The notes under the pieces are model-generated. The model was given only the letters and a program-made list of their open reading frames with translations. It did no database searches and was not told the DNA's origin. From JAICIG01 sp035532215 (GTDB lineage Bacteria; Planctomycetota; Planctomycetia; Pirellulales; JAICIG01), in the NCBI GenBank assembly GCA_035532215.1, contig DATKRK010000425.1:1-51007 (forward strand): a DNA stretch of 51,007 nt. The letters are read 5' to 3'. A program made the position numbers and the translations under genes. Below are positions 1 to 9,375 of the stretch, piece by piece. The first letter of the stretch is position 1. Every line of letters begins with the position of its first letter.

Positions 1-2
1 TT

Positions 3-60
3 GGAGGGCGGGGCGCCCCCGCCCGTCCGGCTATCGCCGGGCGCGGGCGCCCGGCCCTCC
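3..60. repeat. GC-rich imperfect palindrome
   Basis: The outer arms GGAGGGC and GCCCTCC enclose further GC-rich complementary blocks, so the 58 bases can fold into a long imperfect hairpin. It lies just downstream of the minus-strand TPR gene. No T-run follows it in that direction, so it resembles a dispersed palindromic repeat more than an intrinsic terminator. A related GGAGGGACGGGC core occurs inside the WD40 gene near 10154. Confidence 0.6.
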
Positions 61-93
61 TCGGAATTTTTTTAGCAGAGGAACCCAGGAAGT

Positions 94-1761
94 TTACTCG
101 CTCTGCTTCTCTTTGGCGGCCGTTTTGACTTTTTCCTTGGTTTCGCTCGCCGGCGCTGCGGGGTGGGCCTCGCGCCAGGGCTTGCGATGCTCGTAGCTCT
201 CCAACTCCTTGGCGAGTTGCTCCTTCATCGAGCCTTCGCCGAGTTCGACGGCCTTGCTCGACCATTTTTTGGCCGTGTCGAAATCGCCCGTCTCCGCGTA
301 GGCGGAGGCCAGCGTGCTCAAAATATGGGCCTGCTTGTAGTCGGTGACCTCGCAGGCTTTCGTCGCCAGCTCGATCGCCCGCTTGCCGTTTCGCAGTTGG
401 TCCTCGGGCGAGGTCGCCAGCAGCCAGGCCAGGTTGTTCAAGACGCCGCTGTTGGCGGGATCGAGTTTCAACGCCTGCTCGTAATCTTCCAGGGCCTTGT
501 CTTGTTTGCCGAGGTTCAGATAAGTGTCGGCCCGGCCCTGGTAGGCGAACCAGTTCTGCGGCTCGCCGGCAATCGTCTGGCTATAGGCGTCGATGGCCCG
601 CTGGGATTCGTTCTTCGCGCCGTACAGCAATGCCAGCCGCAGCGAAAGGCTGGAATCGTCGGGCGTCAGATCGTGCATGCGTTCGAGCTGCGGCAAAACT
701 TCGTCGGTCTTCTTCGTGTTGGCGACCGCCGCCGCCCACAACCGCAGCGCATCGGCCGAACCGGGCGCCAGCGCGATCAACTGTTCGGCGTCGGCCAAGG
801 CTTTGTCCCATTCCTCGCCCTGCGCGTAGAGCTGCCCGCGAAGCAGCAGCGCAAACATGAACCCTGGCGAGATTTGCAGTGCGTGGCTGACGTCCTCGAT
901 CGCCTGCCGTCGGTCGCCGGCCAGAAAACTCACGCGACCGCGCTGCACCAGCGGCACGGGCGAATCGGGATCCAGTTCGGCGGCCTTGGTCAGGCTGGCC
1001 CGCGCCTCGTCCCACTTTTCGAGCATCGCGTAAGCCAGCCCTGCGGCTTCGTGCGCCGCTGCATCGTCCGGGTCGAGCTTGATGGCGGCGGCGAAGTCGG
1101 CCAGCGCTTCTTGCGGCTTGTTCAAGGCAATATAAACGTTGCCGCGATCTCGCAGCGTCTGGGGATTATCGGAAGCGAGCTCGATCGATTGGTTGAGATC
1201 GGCCAGCTTCTTGTCCTTCTCGCTTTGTGCGGAGGCCCTCAGACGCAGCGCCTCGGCCAACTCGAGTTGTCGGCCGAATCGTTCCGCGGGCTCTTCCTTG
1301 AGCAGCTTGACGGCCTGGTCCAGCGCGGCCTTGGCGAGTTTCGCGTTGCCGAGCGGCATCAATTGCAGCTTGCCCATCAGCAATTGCGCCGGCGCCAAAT
1401 CGGGATTCGCCTTCAGAGCTTCTTGAAGTTCGCTGACCGCCAACTGCCAGCGTTGAATGCCTTGATTATCGACGTTTCTGCCTTCCACAATCGGCTCGCT
1501 GACGAACTCGGCCCGCTTGTACAGCGTCGAGGCCAGCAATTGCTTGGCGAAGGCGGCGTTTTCCTTGCTCAGTCCCTTGGCCAGCGCGCTTTGGCAAAGC
1601 TCGGCCACGGCGCCCAGTTCGCGGAACGATTCGGCCGACAACTTGGTCTCGATCGCTTTGTCCAAGTCCTCTTGGCCGGCGTCTTCCGCCCAGGCCGGCG
1701 AAACAGCCAAAAGACCGATCAGGAACGCGACGAGCGGGCGTTGGATTGCGCGGGTCGGCAT
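94..1761 (-). CDS. secreted tetratricopeptide repeat (TPR) protein
   Basis: This 555-residue protein starts with a typical signal peptide (basic MPTRAIQR, hydrophobic core, probable cleavage after AWA near residue 25), so it should be periplasmic or secreted. From about residue 100 to 500 it is helical TPR repeats; clear units have the ALADFAAAIKLDPDD and ALEDYEQALKLDPAN pattern. TPR arrays form a superhelical protein-binding scaffold, so a role in protein-protein contact is likely but the partner is unknown. The C-terminal ESYEHRKPWRE segment and a charged Lys/Glu tail close the protein. The ATG at 1761 has a GAGGA about 9 nt upstream. It stands alone between repeat-rich spacers, and a function cannot be assigned beyond the fold. 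Confidence 0.85.
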   Translation of the reverse strand: MPTRAIQRPLVAFLIGLLAVSPAWAEDAGQEDLDKAIETKLSAESFRELGAVAELCQSALAKGLSKENAAFAKQLLASTLYKRAEFVSEPIVEGRNVDNQGIQRWQLAVSELQEALKANPDLAPAQLLMGKLQLMPLGNAKLAKAALDQAVKLLKEEPAERFGRQLELAEALRLRASAQSEKDKKLADLNQSIELASDNPQTLRDRGNVYIALNKPQEALADFAAAIKLDPDDAAAHEAAGLAYAMLEKWDEARASLTKAAELDPDSPVPLVQRGRVSFLAGDRRQAIEDVSHALQISPGFMFALLLRGQLYAQGEEWDKALADAEQLIALAPGSADALRLWAAAVANTKKTDEVLPQLERMHDLTPDDSSLSLRLALLYGAKNESQRAIDAYSQTIAGEPQNWFAYQGRADTYLNLGKQDKALEDYEQALKLDPANSGVLNNLAWLLATSPEDQLRNGKRAIELATKACEVTDYKQAHILSTLASAYAETGDFDTAKKWSSKAVELGEGSMKEQLAKELESYEHRKPWREAHPAAPASETKEKVKTAAKEKQSE

Positions 1762-1869
1762 GGCAGAAAATCCTCGCTGCTGGGAGGGGGGCGGCTGAAA
1801 GTTCAGTTTTCAAGCTCATTATGACGAGAAACGCCAGATTCCGCTATCGGAGCTTCCCGCAGACGGCGA

Positions 1870-1921
1870 TTGCCAATGTCGGGCAGACCCGGAGGCTGAC
1901 GCCTCCGGCTCGCCTGCGCGT
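1870..1921. repeat. 52-bp dispersed hairpin repeat, copy 1
   Basis: The core GGAGGCTGACGCCTCC is a perfect 6-bp stem with a 4-nt loop, followed by GGCTCGCCTGCGCGT. A second copy in the same orientation lies at 2011-2062 and differs at only about three positions. It is a transcribed-spacer type palindromic repeat. Confidence 0.85.
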
Positions 1922-1941
1922 GCTCGATTTGGCGAGCGGGG

Positions 1942-1985
1942 GGTGTTCAGCCCCCCGGTGTTCAGCCCCCCGGTGTTCGGCCCCC
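1942..1985. repeat. 15-bp tandem repeat, about 2.9 copies
   Basis: The unit GGTGTTCAGCCCCCC is repeated at 1942-1956 and 1957-1971, with a third, slightly changed copy reaching 1985. It lies between the two 52-bp repeats. Confidence 0.85.
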
Positions 1986-2010
1986 AGTCACGCTGGAACC
2001 GCGCGGCGTG

Positions 2011-2062
2011 TTGCCCATGTCGGAAAGACCCGGAGGCTGACGCCTCCGGCTCGCCTGCGCGT
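2011..2062. repeat. 52-bp dispersed hairpin repeat, copy 2
   Basis: Direct repeat of 1870-1921 with the same GGAGGCTGACGCCTCC hairpin core, 141 bp downstream of copy 1. Confidence 0.85.
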
Positions 2063-2109
2063 CTTCGGCGCGACCCTTTTTTCCATCCCGATGCCGGTTG
2101 AGCGTTTTC

Positions 2110-2934
2110 TCAAAGCGGCGCCGGCAGGTCGCGGCGGCAGAAGACCAGGGCGGCCACGATATACGCCGCCAGACCCAGGCCGATCAGCGTGCCATCGTAA
2201 CGCCAACTCAGCTCCCAGACGCGTTCGGGGCTGACCGCCAGCACCTGCGGCTCGTAGGCGCCGAGAAACGTGCCGTACATCAACCATTCATAGTTTGGCG
2301 CCAGCCGGCCGACGACCTTGATGACCAACTCCACCAGGTAAAAGCCGCCCATGATACCGATTGCCCGCCAGCGATAGCTTTCGCAAGCTGAGATCATCGA
2401 ACTGACCGCCGCCAGGAAGAAAGTCAACGCGAACAGGTTGCCGGCCGCCGGCACGAACGCCGCGATGGAGACTTCATCGGCCAGCTTACAGGCGACTACG
2501 CCTTGCGCCGTGCCTAGCCAGGCGGCGATCGCCAGGACCGCGGCGCCGAGCGTGGTGACGATGGCGTGAACGGTCAGTACTGCCAGCCGGCTCACCGGCT
2601 GGGCCAGCAGCATTTCCATCGTGCCGCGGCCGATCTCGCCGGCCACGCAATCGCTGCCGCGGGCCAAGGCCCAACTGAGCACCGCAAACACCGCCACCGG
2701 ATCGATGTAGGCCAGCGCGATACGGCCCGTGTCGGTCGCCAGTTTGGCGATCGGCAAATGGATCATCGAGCGAAATTCGCCCGGCAGGGCTTGCATGATG
2801 ATTTTATAGGCGCCCAGGTCGACGAGGCTGGTCAGCCAGACGAACAGCCAATTGAACGCGAACATCAGCACCGTCAGCGCCAACAGCAAGGCCCGGGCCT
2901 CGCGAAACGCTTTCGACCACAGCGCCCGATTCAT
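2110..2934 (-). CDS. ABC-2 type transporter permease
   Basis: This 274-residue membrane protein should form the channel of an ABC exporter with the ATPase encoded directly upstream. Hydrophobic segments include about residues 15-35 (LLLALTVLMFAFNWLFVW), a stretch around VAVFAVLSWALA, and others around VHAIVTTLGAAVLAIAAWLG and LFALTFFLAAVSSMI, with a last one near the C-terminus. The sequence RGTMEMLLAQPVSRLAVL after the second segment is typical of ABC-2 permeases. The start is the ATG at 2934, which overlaps the ATPase stop codon by 4 nt, as expected for a translationally coupled pair. The frame stays open further upstream inside the ATPase gene, but that part is antisense-like shadow. The exported substrate cannot be inferred. 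Confidence 0.85.
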   Translation of the reverse strand: MNRALWSKAFREARALLLALTVLMFAFNWLFVWLTSLVDLGAYKIIMQALPGEFRSMIHLPIAKLATDTGRIALAYIDPVAVFAVLSWALARGSDCVAGEIGRGTMEMLLAQPVSRLAVLTVHAIVTTLGAAVLAIAAWLGTAQGVVACKLADEVSIAAFVPAAGNLFALTFFLAAVSSMISACESYRWRAIGIMGGFYLVELVIKVVGRLAPNYEWLMYGTFLGAYEPQVLAVSPERVWELSWRYDGTLIGLGLAAYIVAALVFCRRDLPAPL

Positions 2935-3941
2935 GCCTGAGCCTCGCGCGTGGCGGTTCGCTGCTTGCGGACGAGCAAATCGGCGTGGCGACTTTCGCTT
3001 CCGTTTGCCGACGTCTGGGCAATCTTGCTTCCCAAGCCGTTGCCGTCGAGCGGATGAAACTGATCGTAAACGGCCCGCAACCCCAGCGGCTCGATCGTGA
3101 CCTCCGCCAGCGGCAGCGTCGCCAGCCAACCGAGCAGCGGCGAAAGCTCGCCCGGCGTGTCGATCACGACGTCGCCGTTGACGGCCGAGACCGTCAATTG
3201 ATCGGCCAGCGCCGCCGGGGCGGCCGAGAGCGGTCCGGTGAGGCGAGCCTTGATGCGGTGCTGCCGGCGCAGGTCGGCCACGCGCTCGACGTGTACCAAT
3301 TCTCCGCGGCGCATGATGCCGACGCGGTCGCAAGCCTGCTCGGCTTCGTCCATCACGTGCGACGAGAAGATCACCGTGCGGCCTGCCGCTCGCGCTTCGC
3401 GAACCAGGGCCAACACTTCGCTGCGCACGTTGGGGTCGAGATTGGCCGTCGGCTCGTCGAGGATCGCCAGCGGCGTGTCGGCGGCCAGCACCCCGGCCAG
3501 CGCCAGCTTTTGCCGCATGCCCGTGGAGAGCATCGAGACCTTCGGCGAGAGGTCCAATTGCAGCCGCTCAGCCAGATCCAAGGCCCGCTGGAAATCGGCG
3601 CCGGGGCGGACGCGGCAAAAGAACTGCAGCACCTCGCGGCCGCGCATCTGGCGAAACAAGCGGGCATCGCCCGGCAAATAGCCGACGCGGGCGTGTACCG
3701 CTACGCTCTGGCGATAACAATCCAGGCCGTCGATCCAGGCCGAGCCGGACGTGGGCCGCAGAAAGCCCATTAGCAAGCGGATCAGCGTAGTCTTGCCCGA
3801 TCCGTTCGGCCCCAAAAGGCCGTAGACTTCGCCGCGGTCGATCTCAAGGCAGCAGCCGTTCAAGGCCGTTGCCTTGCCGTAACGCTTGGTCAGCGAACGA
3901 GTTTCTACGTGAAGCGCCGATTCTTCTGGAGCACCCTGCAT
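2931..3941 (-). CDS. ABC transporter ATP-binding protein
   Basis: This 336-residue ATPase energises the permease that follows it. The Walker A motif GPNGSGKT is at residues 44-51, the ABC signature LSTGMRQ at 138-144, Walker B LAILDEPT at 158-165, and the switch His is in SSHVMDEA. The body is the CcmA-type ATPase seen in two-component ABC-2 exporters. About 100 residues follow the nucleotide-binding domain, including a basic C-terminal tail that may contact the permease or act as a regulatory domain. The ATG at 3941 precedes a TPR-independent operon of two genes, with a 4-nt stop/start overlap to the permease. The family exports drugs, lipids, polysaccharides or peptides; nothing here narrows the choice. 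Confidence 0.92.
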   Translation of the reverse strand: MQGAPEESALHVETRSLTKRYGKATALNGCCLEIDRGEVYGLLGPNGSGKTTLIRLLMGFLRPTSGSAWIDGLDCYRQSVAVHARVGYLPGDARLFRQMRGREVLQFFCRVRPGADFQRALDLAERLQLDLSPKVSMLSTGMRQKLALAGVLAADTPLAILDEPTANLDPNVRSEVLALVREARAAGRTVIFSSHVMDEAEQACDRVGIMRRGELVHVERVADLRRQHRIKARLTGPLSAAPAALADQLTVSAVNGDVVIDTPGELSPLLGWLATLPLAEVTIEPLGLRAVYDQFHPLDGNGLGSKIAQTSANGSESRHADLLVRKQRTATREAQA

Positions 3942-3997
3942 CTAGCCAGCGTGGTTGAGCCTTTCGAAGTTGTCAAGGCCGGGGAGACCGCGCCTCT

Positions 3998-4021
3998 GTC
4001 AGGCTGGAAAGCCTGACCTAC
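3998..4021. repeat. short palindromic repeat (GTCAGGCT stem)
   Basis: GTCAGGCT and AGCCTGAC form a perfect 8-bp stem with a GGAA loop, followed by CTAC. The same sequence family occurs as an inverted pair at 45594-45645, 41 kb away, so this is a dispersed repeat. Confidence 0.8.
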
Positions 4022-4080
4022 TCCTGGTTGTATAGGGCCCCTGAGCATGAAACCGCAGGCCGTCCGCTTCCCGCAGCTTT

Positions 4081-5646
4081 TCATCTTTCACCCTTCATCC
4101 TTCCGCCAGTCAACTGGTAGTAGCCGAAATCGTCGATCGCCGGCAGCCGGCGCAGCGTTTCCTCGGGCAACTTGCAACTCGCGGCGATGTCAGCCCAATC
4201 GGCCTTGTGAGGCGCAATCACGTAGAGCCAGGCCCCCGCTTCGCCGGGCCGAGCCGGTCCGGCGGCCAACGGCACGCCTGCGAGCTTGAAGTAATAAATC
4301 AGATTCCAATGGTCCTCTTTGGCGTAGCAGACTCGATACGGCCGGCCGTCGGCCGTCAACTTTTGCACGCGATCGATGACCGCCGCCGGATGGTAATCGG
4401 CCGCGTAGTAGTTGAAATAACCGTCGTGGGCGCCCGGATGCTCGCGACAGTAGGCGTCGAGCCGGTTGGGATACGTGGCTATTTGCGGCGCCAGTACGGC
4501 GACGACGACCAACGCAACGCCCAGCGACGCCGCTTCCGCCGCTCGCACGCTGTTCCAGGAAATCGCTCGGAGCAATTCGCCGAGCGTCCAGGCTTGGGCC
4601 AGAGCCATCAGGGGCAGCAGCGGGCAGAAATTGCGCGCGAAGGGGCTGATGCCGAGTCCGGCCGTCAGCAGGAACGCGCCGCCGAACACGGCCGCAGCCA
4701 ACAGCGGCGCGGCGGGCGAAGCGACCTCTTGCCGGCGGATGCGCCGCACGATCCAAACAAGCAAGCCCGCCAAGAACAGTGGCAAAAGCAAAAGCATGTC
4801 GTGCATCGCCGGCTTCAGAAAGGCTTTCATCGCGGCCAAGAGCGCCGACGGCGAAAAGTGCGTGCTCGGGCCGCGATGCTCGAGCACCTGCCGGGCGATC
4901 GGCGCGTAGAGCAGCGCCGCCAGCAACAGCGCCGCGGCCCAGGCGGCAGTGGCCTCAAGCAGCATGCGAGCGCTTGCAGTGTGCTGATTTGGCGACTCCG
5001 CGCTCGCCCGCCCGTGGCGCGACGTCCCTAGCCAAATCAAAGCGGCTCCGGCGAGCGGCGCGAAAAACAGCAGGTTCGTCGGCATTACATAGAGAAACGC
5101 CGCGCCGACGAAGCCGACTTGCAGAAGCCGCGAGATACGCGTTCCGCCTTCAAGCGGAATCGCCAGATTCACCAGCCAGGCGAACAGGAACATCGACAGC
5201 GCATAGCCGCGGACCTGAATTGCATGAATCAAAAACATCTGGTTCAGCCCTAAGAGCAGCGTCGCCAGCACGGCCAGCGTGCGATTGCCCAAGTGCCAGG
5301 CGGCCCGGAACGTCATCGCCAGCGCGCCGATGGAAAATGCCAGCGACGGCAGCCGCAGCGCGAACTCGGCCGACGAAAACTCCTGCACGACCCACAGCAC
5401 GAGCGAGTACAGCACGTGGTTGTTAGGCGCCGAATAGTCGGCGACGATCTTTCGCGGCCCGGCGGCGGCGAACATCACCAGCGTATAAATCTCGTCGTGC
5501 CACAAGTCGAGATTCAACCGCCCGGCGCACAGCGCGATCGGCCCGCCGGCAGCCAGCAGAAACCACTGCCAGGGCGGAATCGGCCGCGCTTGAGCGGCGG
5601 GCGGCGGCCGGTCGGCCTTGGGTCGAGTGTTGCGGCGAGAAGTCAT
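4081..5646 (-). CDS. GT-C type membrane glycosyltransferase (GT39/PMT-like)
   Basis: This 521-residue polytopic membrane protein has a first transmembrane segment at about residues 28-42, followed by the acidic loop motif LWHDEIYTL (Asp51-Glu52), which in GT-C enzymes of the PMT/ArnT type lies in the first extracytoplasmic loop and takes part in catalysis. About ten further hydrophobic segments follow, then a soluble C-terminal part of some 130 residues. Known relatives transfer a sugar from a polyprenyl-phosphate donor to a lipid or protein outside the cytoplasmic membrane; the acceptor here is unknown. The start is placed at the ATG at 5646, because the open frame upstream runs through a palindromic intergenic repeat. 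The gene stands apart from the main glycan cluster. Confidence 0.75.
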   Translation of the reverse strand: MTSRRNTRPKADRPPPAAQARPIPPWQWFLLAAGGPIALCAGRLNLDLWHDEIYTLVMFAAAGPRKIVADYSAPNNHVLYSLVLWVVQEFSSAEFALRLPSLAFSIGALAMTFRAAWHLGNRTLAVLATLLLGLNQMFLIHAIQVRGYALSMFLFAWLVNLAIPLEGGTRISRLLQVGFVGAAFLYVMPTNLLFFAPLAGAALIWLGTSRHGRASAESPNQHTASARMLLEATAAWAAALLLAALLYAPIARQVLEHRGPSTHFSPSALLAAMKAFLKPAMHDMLLLLPLFLAGLLVWIVRRIRRQEVASPAAPLLAAAVFGGAFLLTAGLGISPFARNFCPLLPLMALAQAWTLGELLRAISWNSVRAAEAASLGVALVVVAVLAPQIATYPNRLDAYCREHPGAHDGYFNYYAADYHPAAVIDRVQKLTADGRPYRVCYAKEDHWNLIYYFKLAGVPLAAGPARPGEAGAWLYVIAPHKADWADIAASCKLPEETLRRLPAIDDFGYYQLTGGRMKGER

Positions 5647-5663
5647 CGTCTGGCGGCGCCAAA

Positions 5664-5722
5664 GTAGGTTATGCTTCAGCATAACCGAATTACGAGGCGC
5701 GGTATGCTGAAGCATAACCTAC
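5664..5722. repeat. inverted pair of dispersed repeats
   Basis: The sequence GTAGGTTATGCTTCAGCATA at 5664 is itself palindromic (ATGCT/AGCAT), and a near-perfect reverse copy lies at 5701-5722. The pair can form a large hairpin just upstream of the glycosyltransferase start. Confidence 0.8.
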
Positions 5723-5759
5723 GCCTTATCGCCCCGGCGGCTTGCTCGCAATCGTTAAC

Positions 5760-5889
5760 GTAGCAGGCACACTCCTGTGTGCCGTCGCCGACACTTGCAT
5801 GGCGCCCAAACGCGACGCCGGTTACGGCACATGGAATGTGCCTACTACTTTGCGGCCGCGGACGGCACATCGAATGTGCCTACTACTTT
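5760..5889. repeat. cluster of three GGCACA-type palindromic repeats
   Basis: Three related units carry the core GGCACA...TGTGCC with an adjacent (G)TAGTAG or TAGCAG flank: 5760-5784 in one orientation, 5824-5850 and 5862-5888 in the other. Members of the same family occur at 42118-42142 and 42248-42274. The 268-bp spacer in which they lie has no gene. Confidence 0.8.
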
Positions 5890-5914
5890 GGCTGCGGCTT
5901 CGCCGTGCCGCCGC

Positions 5915-8900
5915 CTACCGATTGAACAAAAACGCCGGGCTGTTCAATAGCGCCCAAGCCAAGTCTTGGGCGCCGAGCAGGCGACAAGCTTCGGGCTGCT
6001 TGGCGGCTTCGGAGGATGAGGCCGAAAGCCGGGCGAGCTCGGGATCGATCGAGCGGTAGTATTTGCTCAGTTCCGCCTGTTGCTCGGCCGTGCGCTGGTC
6101 GGCCGCGACAGCCAGAATGGCGGCGATCGGCGCCGGGGGGCCTTCGAGCCGCAAGGGACGCTTCGATGCCGTGACCGAAATGCGGAACCGACCGATCGTG
6201 TGCTGGCCGCCGAATTGCTGGTCGAGCGTGACGGTCAACAGCGTGCCGCCAGCCGCGCCGACGTCTGCCGCCGTCTCGAAGACGGCCGTATGCGGCTCGC
6301 CGAACTTCGGCGCCACCGCCCAGCCGCTGGAACCGGCCGCGTTGCCGTCAATCGCCAGCGAGGCCGGGAAACCCTGTTGGGCAAAATCGGACGCGGCGTT
6401 TTGCAATGCCATCGGCTTCGCTTGCGCGGCTTCGGCGGCGGGCGCCGCGGCGAGTCGCACTTCGTTGAGCACCAAGTTGCCATTGGGCGCCCGGCCCGGC
6501 CCCTTGGCCGGCAGGCTGTCGTCGGGCAACAACTCCAGTTTCAGACCTGTGATTCCGGCCAGGTCGGTTTTGGCGACGAACGTGTAACCGTCGGTCGGCG
6601 GATTGGCGCCGGTCACAAGGATCGAGCCGTCAGGTTGCTTCGCCAGCGTGGCGCCGCCGGTGGAGGTCAGCGAAGTCGGATCGAGAACTTGCCAAACCGG
6701 CGCGGCCTGGTTTTGCTCCCATTCGGCTTGCTTTGCCGGCAGTTGTTCGCGCTCGTAGGTCGCCAACGCGGCAATGTTCTTTTGCTGTTCTTCCTGCTCG
6801 GCCTTGATCGCTTCGAGCGAAGCGGCGACTTCCGCGTCGCTCGGCAGCCGGCAGAGCACCGACAAGAAGATTTGCTCGACCACCTTGCGGTCATCCTTTT
6901 CGGCGGCGACCAGCTTGGCGATGCCGCCCGTCGGCGCCGCGATGGCGTCGGCAATCGTCGGGCCGTTGACCAGGTTCAGCGCCTGACCCAGCATCACGCC
7001 GGTCGAACGTTCGCATTCGCACGCGCTTTCGCGCGGCGGCTTGCCGAACAGGTTCAAGAAGCCGTCGGGCAATTGTATCTGGCTGTCGGGCAGTTGGGCG
7101 GCCAGAAAGCTGCTCGGCACGCCCGGCAGCCGGTTCTCGACGCCTGTGGCGCGGTGGACCGCGTCGTAGAGCGTTTCGGCCGGCAGGCGGCGGGCGATGG
7201 CATGCGAGTAGTTGATCTCGTCGTCCTGGTTCCACTCGTTCGTGGACAGCGAATGCTGATAGATACGCGACTTGCAGATCGTGCGGAACAGGTTCTGCAC
7301 GTCAAAGCCGCTGGAAATGAATTCCTGCGTCAGCCGGTCGAGCAGTTCGGGATTCGTCGGCGGGTTGCCGGCCCGGATGTCGTCCAGCGGCTCGATGATG
7401 CCCGCGCCCAGCAGATAGCCCCAGATGCGGTTCACGTAGCTCTTGGCGAAATAGGGATTGTCCTTCGACGTGATCCAGCGGGCCAGTTGCTCGCGGCGCG
7501 AAGCTTCGCCAGGAACCTTGCCCGGATGTTCGTAGGGGAACTTCGGCGGCGCGACTTGTCCGGTGCGGACGTGCTTGACGTCACCGCCGCCGGCATCGTA
7601 CACGACTTCGACCAGCGGCAAGGGCTGCTCGACCGCGGTGCCGCCGATGTTGCGCCCGGCGAATTCTGGCGACGGCTTGCGTCCGACCTGCGCGAAGTAA
7701 GCCGCCAGGTTGTAATACTGATCCTGCGTCCAGCGCTCGAACGGATGATCGTGGCACTTGTTGCAACTGAACCGCACGGCCAGGAACAACTGCGTGGTGT
7801 TTTCCATCGCGTCGCCCGGATCGCGCAGCACTTTGAAATACGAGGCGGGCGGATTGTCGAGCGTCGAGCCGCTGGCCGTCAGAATCGTATAGACGAACTG
7901 GTCGTAGGGCATGTTGCGGGCCACCGCCTGCTCGATCCAGTTGCGAAAGGCCCAGGCGCCTTCTTCGCCCAGGAACTTGCGGTTCACCTGCAGAAGGTCG
8001 GCCCATTTGTTGGTCCAATGCTCGACGAATTCGCGGCTGCCGACGAGCCGGTCGATCAGTTCGTCTCGCTTCAACTTCGCGTCGCGGGCGTCGGCCAGAA
8101 ACGCCCGAACTTCGTCTGGATTGGGCGGAAGGCCGATCAGGTCGAGATAGACGCGGCGCAGGAACTCGGCGTCGGTCGACAACTCGCTGGGCAAAACTTT
8201 GACTTTCTTGAGCTTGTTGTAGACCAGGGCGTCGATGTAGTTGTTCTCCGGCGCGTCGCGCCACTCGAAGCCGCTGCGGTCGCCCATCACCACCACGGTC
8301 GTCGCTGCATAGGCGCCTTCGTAGCGGGCCAGCATCGCCGCTTCCCCGCGGCGCACGGCGGTCGCCAGGCCCTGCTTGTCGACCTCGACTTTTTCGCTCA
8401 GGCTGCTCTCGACGAAGGCTTCGGCCGTCACGTCGCGCACCTGGCCGTCGGTAAATGTGGCCAGCACGCGAAGCTGCTGCCGCATGCCTTGCAGAGGGAT
8501 CACGGGGTTTTGGGGAAAGATTTCGATGCCAGCCACGCGCGGGCTGTCGAGATCGAGCTTGACGCCTCCGGCGATCCAGGCCCTGAGCAGTTCGTAATAC
8601 GGCTCGCCGCGGCGCGTCAGCACGCCGCCCATGTGCGGCACGCCGCCGGCCGGCTTCAAGAGCATCAGGCTTTGATCGGGCGCCGCGCGGTTGAAGCGGC
8701 GGCCGGCCAGGTCGTCGGTCAAGGCCCGGTGGTCGAACAGCGGATCGTAACCGCGCAGCGACAGCTTAAAGCCGTTCTTGCCGTTGGCCGAACCGTGGCA
8801 CGTGCCCGCGTTGCAGCCCAGCTTCGAAAGCACGGGGCCCACGTCGCTGACGTAGCTCACGGCGAAGGGCTCTTTTTGTCCGCTCACGACGACGGGCACT

Positions 8901-9259
8901 GCAACGCTCTGTCCGCCAATCGTGAATTTCAATTCAGCGGCGCCATCGGCTTGCGGGCGAAGCATGCCGGTCGGCGACACGCTGGCAACACTCGCAGGCG
9001 CCTCGACTTGGGCCATTCGCGTGACGTCGATCCGCTCGCCGGTGTCGAGTTCGGCGGTCAACAAGAGTTGAGCGTAGTCGTAAGGATGCTTGAGCTGCAC
9101 GGCTGCCGGCGTGGCCTCGATGCGAACGACGCTGCGGCCCGGCGGCAATTGTTCGGGCTTTCGCTCGGATGCTTCTTCGCCACGCGCCAACGACCCCAAG
9201 CCTGCCACGACCGCCGCCACGGCCCACAGACGCCCAAGTTTCAAACCGTAAACGTGCAT
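5915..9259 (-). CDS. BIG2 / cytochrome-like / DUF1549 / DUF1553 planctomycete protein
   Basis: This 1114-residue secreted protein follows the domain order typical of planctomycetes. It has a signal peptide (about 1-27), a bacterial-Ig-like (BIG2) region (about 45-125), a haem-binding-like motif CNAGTCH (149-155), a second BIG2-like region (242-326), DUF1549 (about 345-540) with a CNKCH motif (499-503), and DUF1553 (about 630-870) containing YVNRIWGYLLG and RTICKSRIYQ-type blocks. A C-terminal module of some 240 residues follows. The family is extremely abundant in planctomycetes and its biochemical role is unknown; the c-type haem motifs suggest an envelope redox or binding function. The start is ATG 9259 with AAAGGA 8 nt upstream; an ATG at 9268 lacks proper spacing. 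It lies 152 bp after the cytochrome-WD40 gene, the usual partner. Confidence 0.9.
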   Translation of the reverse strand: MHVYGLKLGRLWAVAAVVAGLGSLARGEEASERKPEQLPPGRSVVRIEATPAAVQLKHPYDYAQLLLTAELDTGERIDVTRMAQVEAPASVASVSPTGMLRPQADGAAELKFTIGGQSVAVPVVVSGQKEPFAVSYVSDVGPVLSKLGCNAGTCHGSANGKNGFKLSLRGYDPLFDHRALTDDLAGRRFNRAAPDQSLMLLKPAGGVPHMGGVLTRRGEPYYELLRAWIAGGVKLDLDSPRVAGIEIFPQNPVIPLQGMRQQLRVLATFTDGQVRDVTAEAFVESSLSEKVEVDKQGLATAVRRGEAAMLARYEGAYAATTVVVMGDRSGFEWRDAPENNYIDALVYNKLKKVKVLPSELSTDAEFLRRVYLDLIGLPPNPDEVRAFLADARDAKLKRDELIDRLVGSREFVEHWTNKWADLLQVNRKFLGEEGAWAFRNWIEQAVARNMPYDQFVYTILTASGSTLDNPPASYFKVLRDPGDAMENTTQLFLAVRFSCNKCHDHPFERWTQDQYYNLAAYFAQVGRKPSPEFAGRNIGGTAVEQPLPLVEVVYDAGGGDVKHVRTGQVAPPKFPYEHPGKVPGEASRREQLARWITSKDNPYFAKSYVNRIWGYLLGAGIIEPLDDIRAGNPPTNPELLDRLTQEFISSGFDVQNLFRTICKSRIYQHSLSTNEWNQDDEINYSHAIARRLPAETLYDAVHRATGVENRLPGVPSSFLAAQLPDSQIQLPDGFLNLFGKPPRESACECERSTGVMLGQALNLVNGPTIADAIAAPTGGIAKLVAAEKDDRKVVEQIFLSVLCRLPSDAEVAASLEAIKAEQEEQQKNIAALATYEREQLPAKQAEWEQNQAAPVWQVLDPTSLTSTGGATLAKQPDGSILVTGANPPTDGYTFVAKTDLAGITGLKLELLPDDSLPAKGPGRAPNGNLVLNEVRLAAAPAAEAAQAKPMALQNAASDFAQQGFPASLAIDGNAAGSSGWAVAPKFGEPHTAVFETAADVGAAGGTLLTVTLDQQFGGQHTIGRFRISVTASKRPLRLEGPPAPIAAILAVAADQRTAEQQAELSKYYRSIDPELARLSASSSEAAKQPEACRLLGAQDLAWALLNSPAFLFNR

Positions 9260-9375
9260 GCCTTGCATCCTTTGAAGGAAACCCGCAAGCGTCGCAACCC
9301 AAACCGCATTGAACTGAAACGAAGTCCACTGCCTGGGGCATCGCTTCGCTCTGCCGCCAGCCACCCTGTCTGCCA

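Larger units (their letters stand above)
1762..2109. other. repeat-rich intergenic region without a gene
   Basis: This 348-bp spacer lies between the TPR gene start and the ABC permease gene end. It holds two copies of a 52-bp repeat and a run of 15-bp tandem repeats, annotated separately. Frames that stay open through it are made of the repeats themselves and have no gene-like features. Confidence 0.6.

Noticed and set aside
5647..5715. Longer start for the glycosyltransferase at 4081
   Set aside because: The added residues are translated from a palindromic intergenic repeat; ATG 5646 follows directly.
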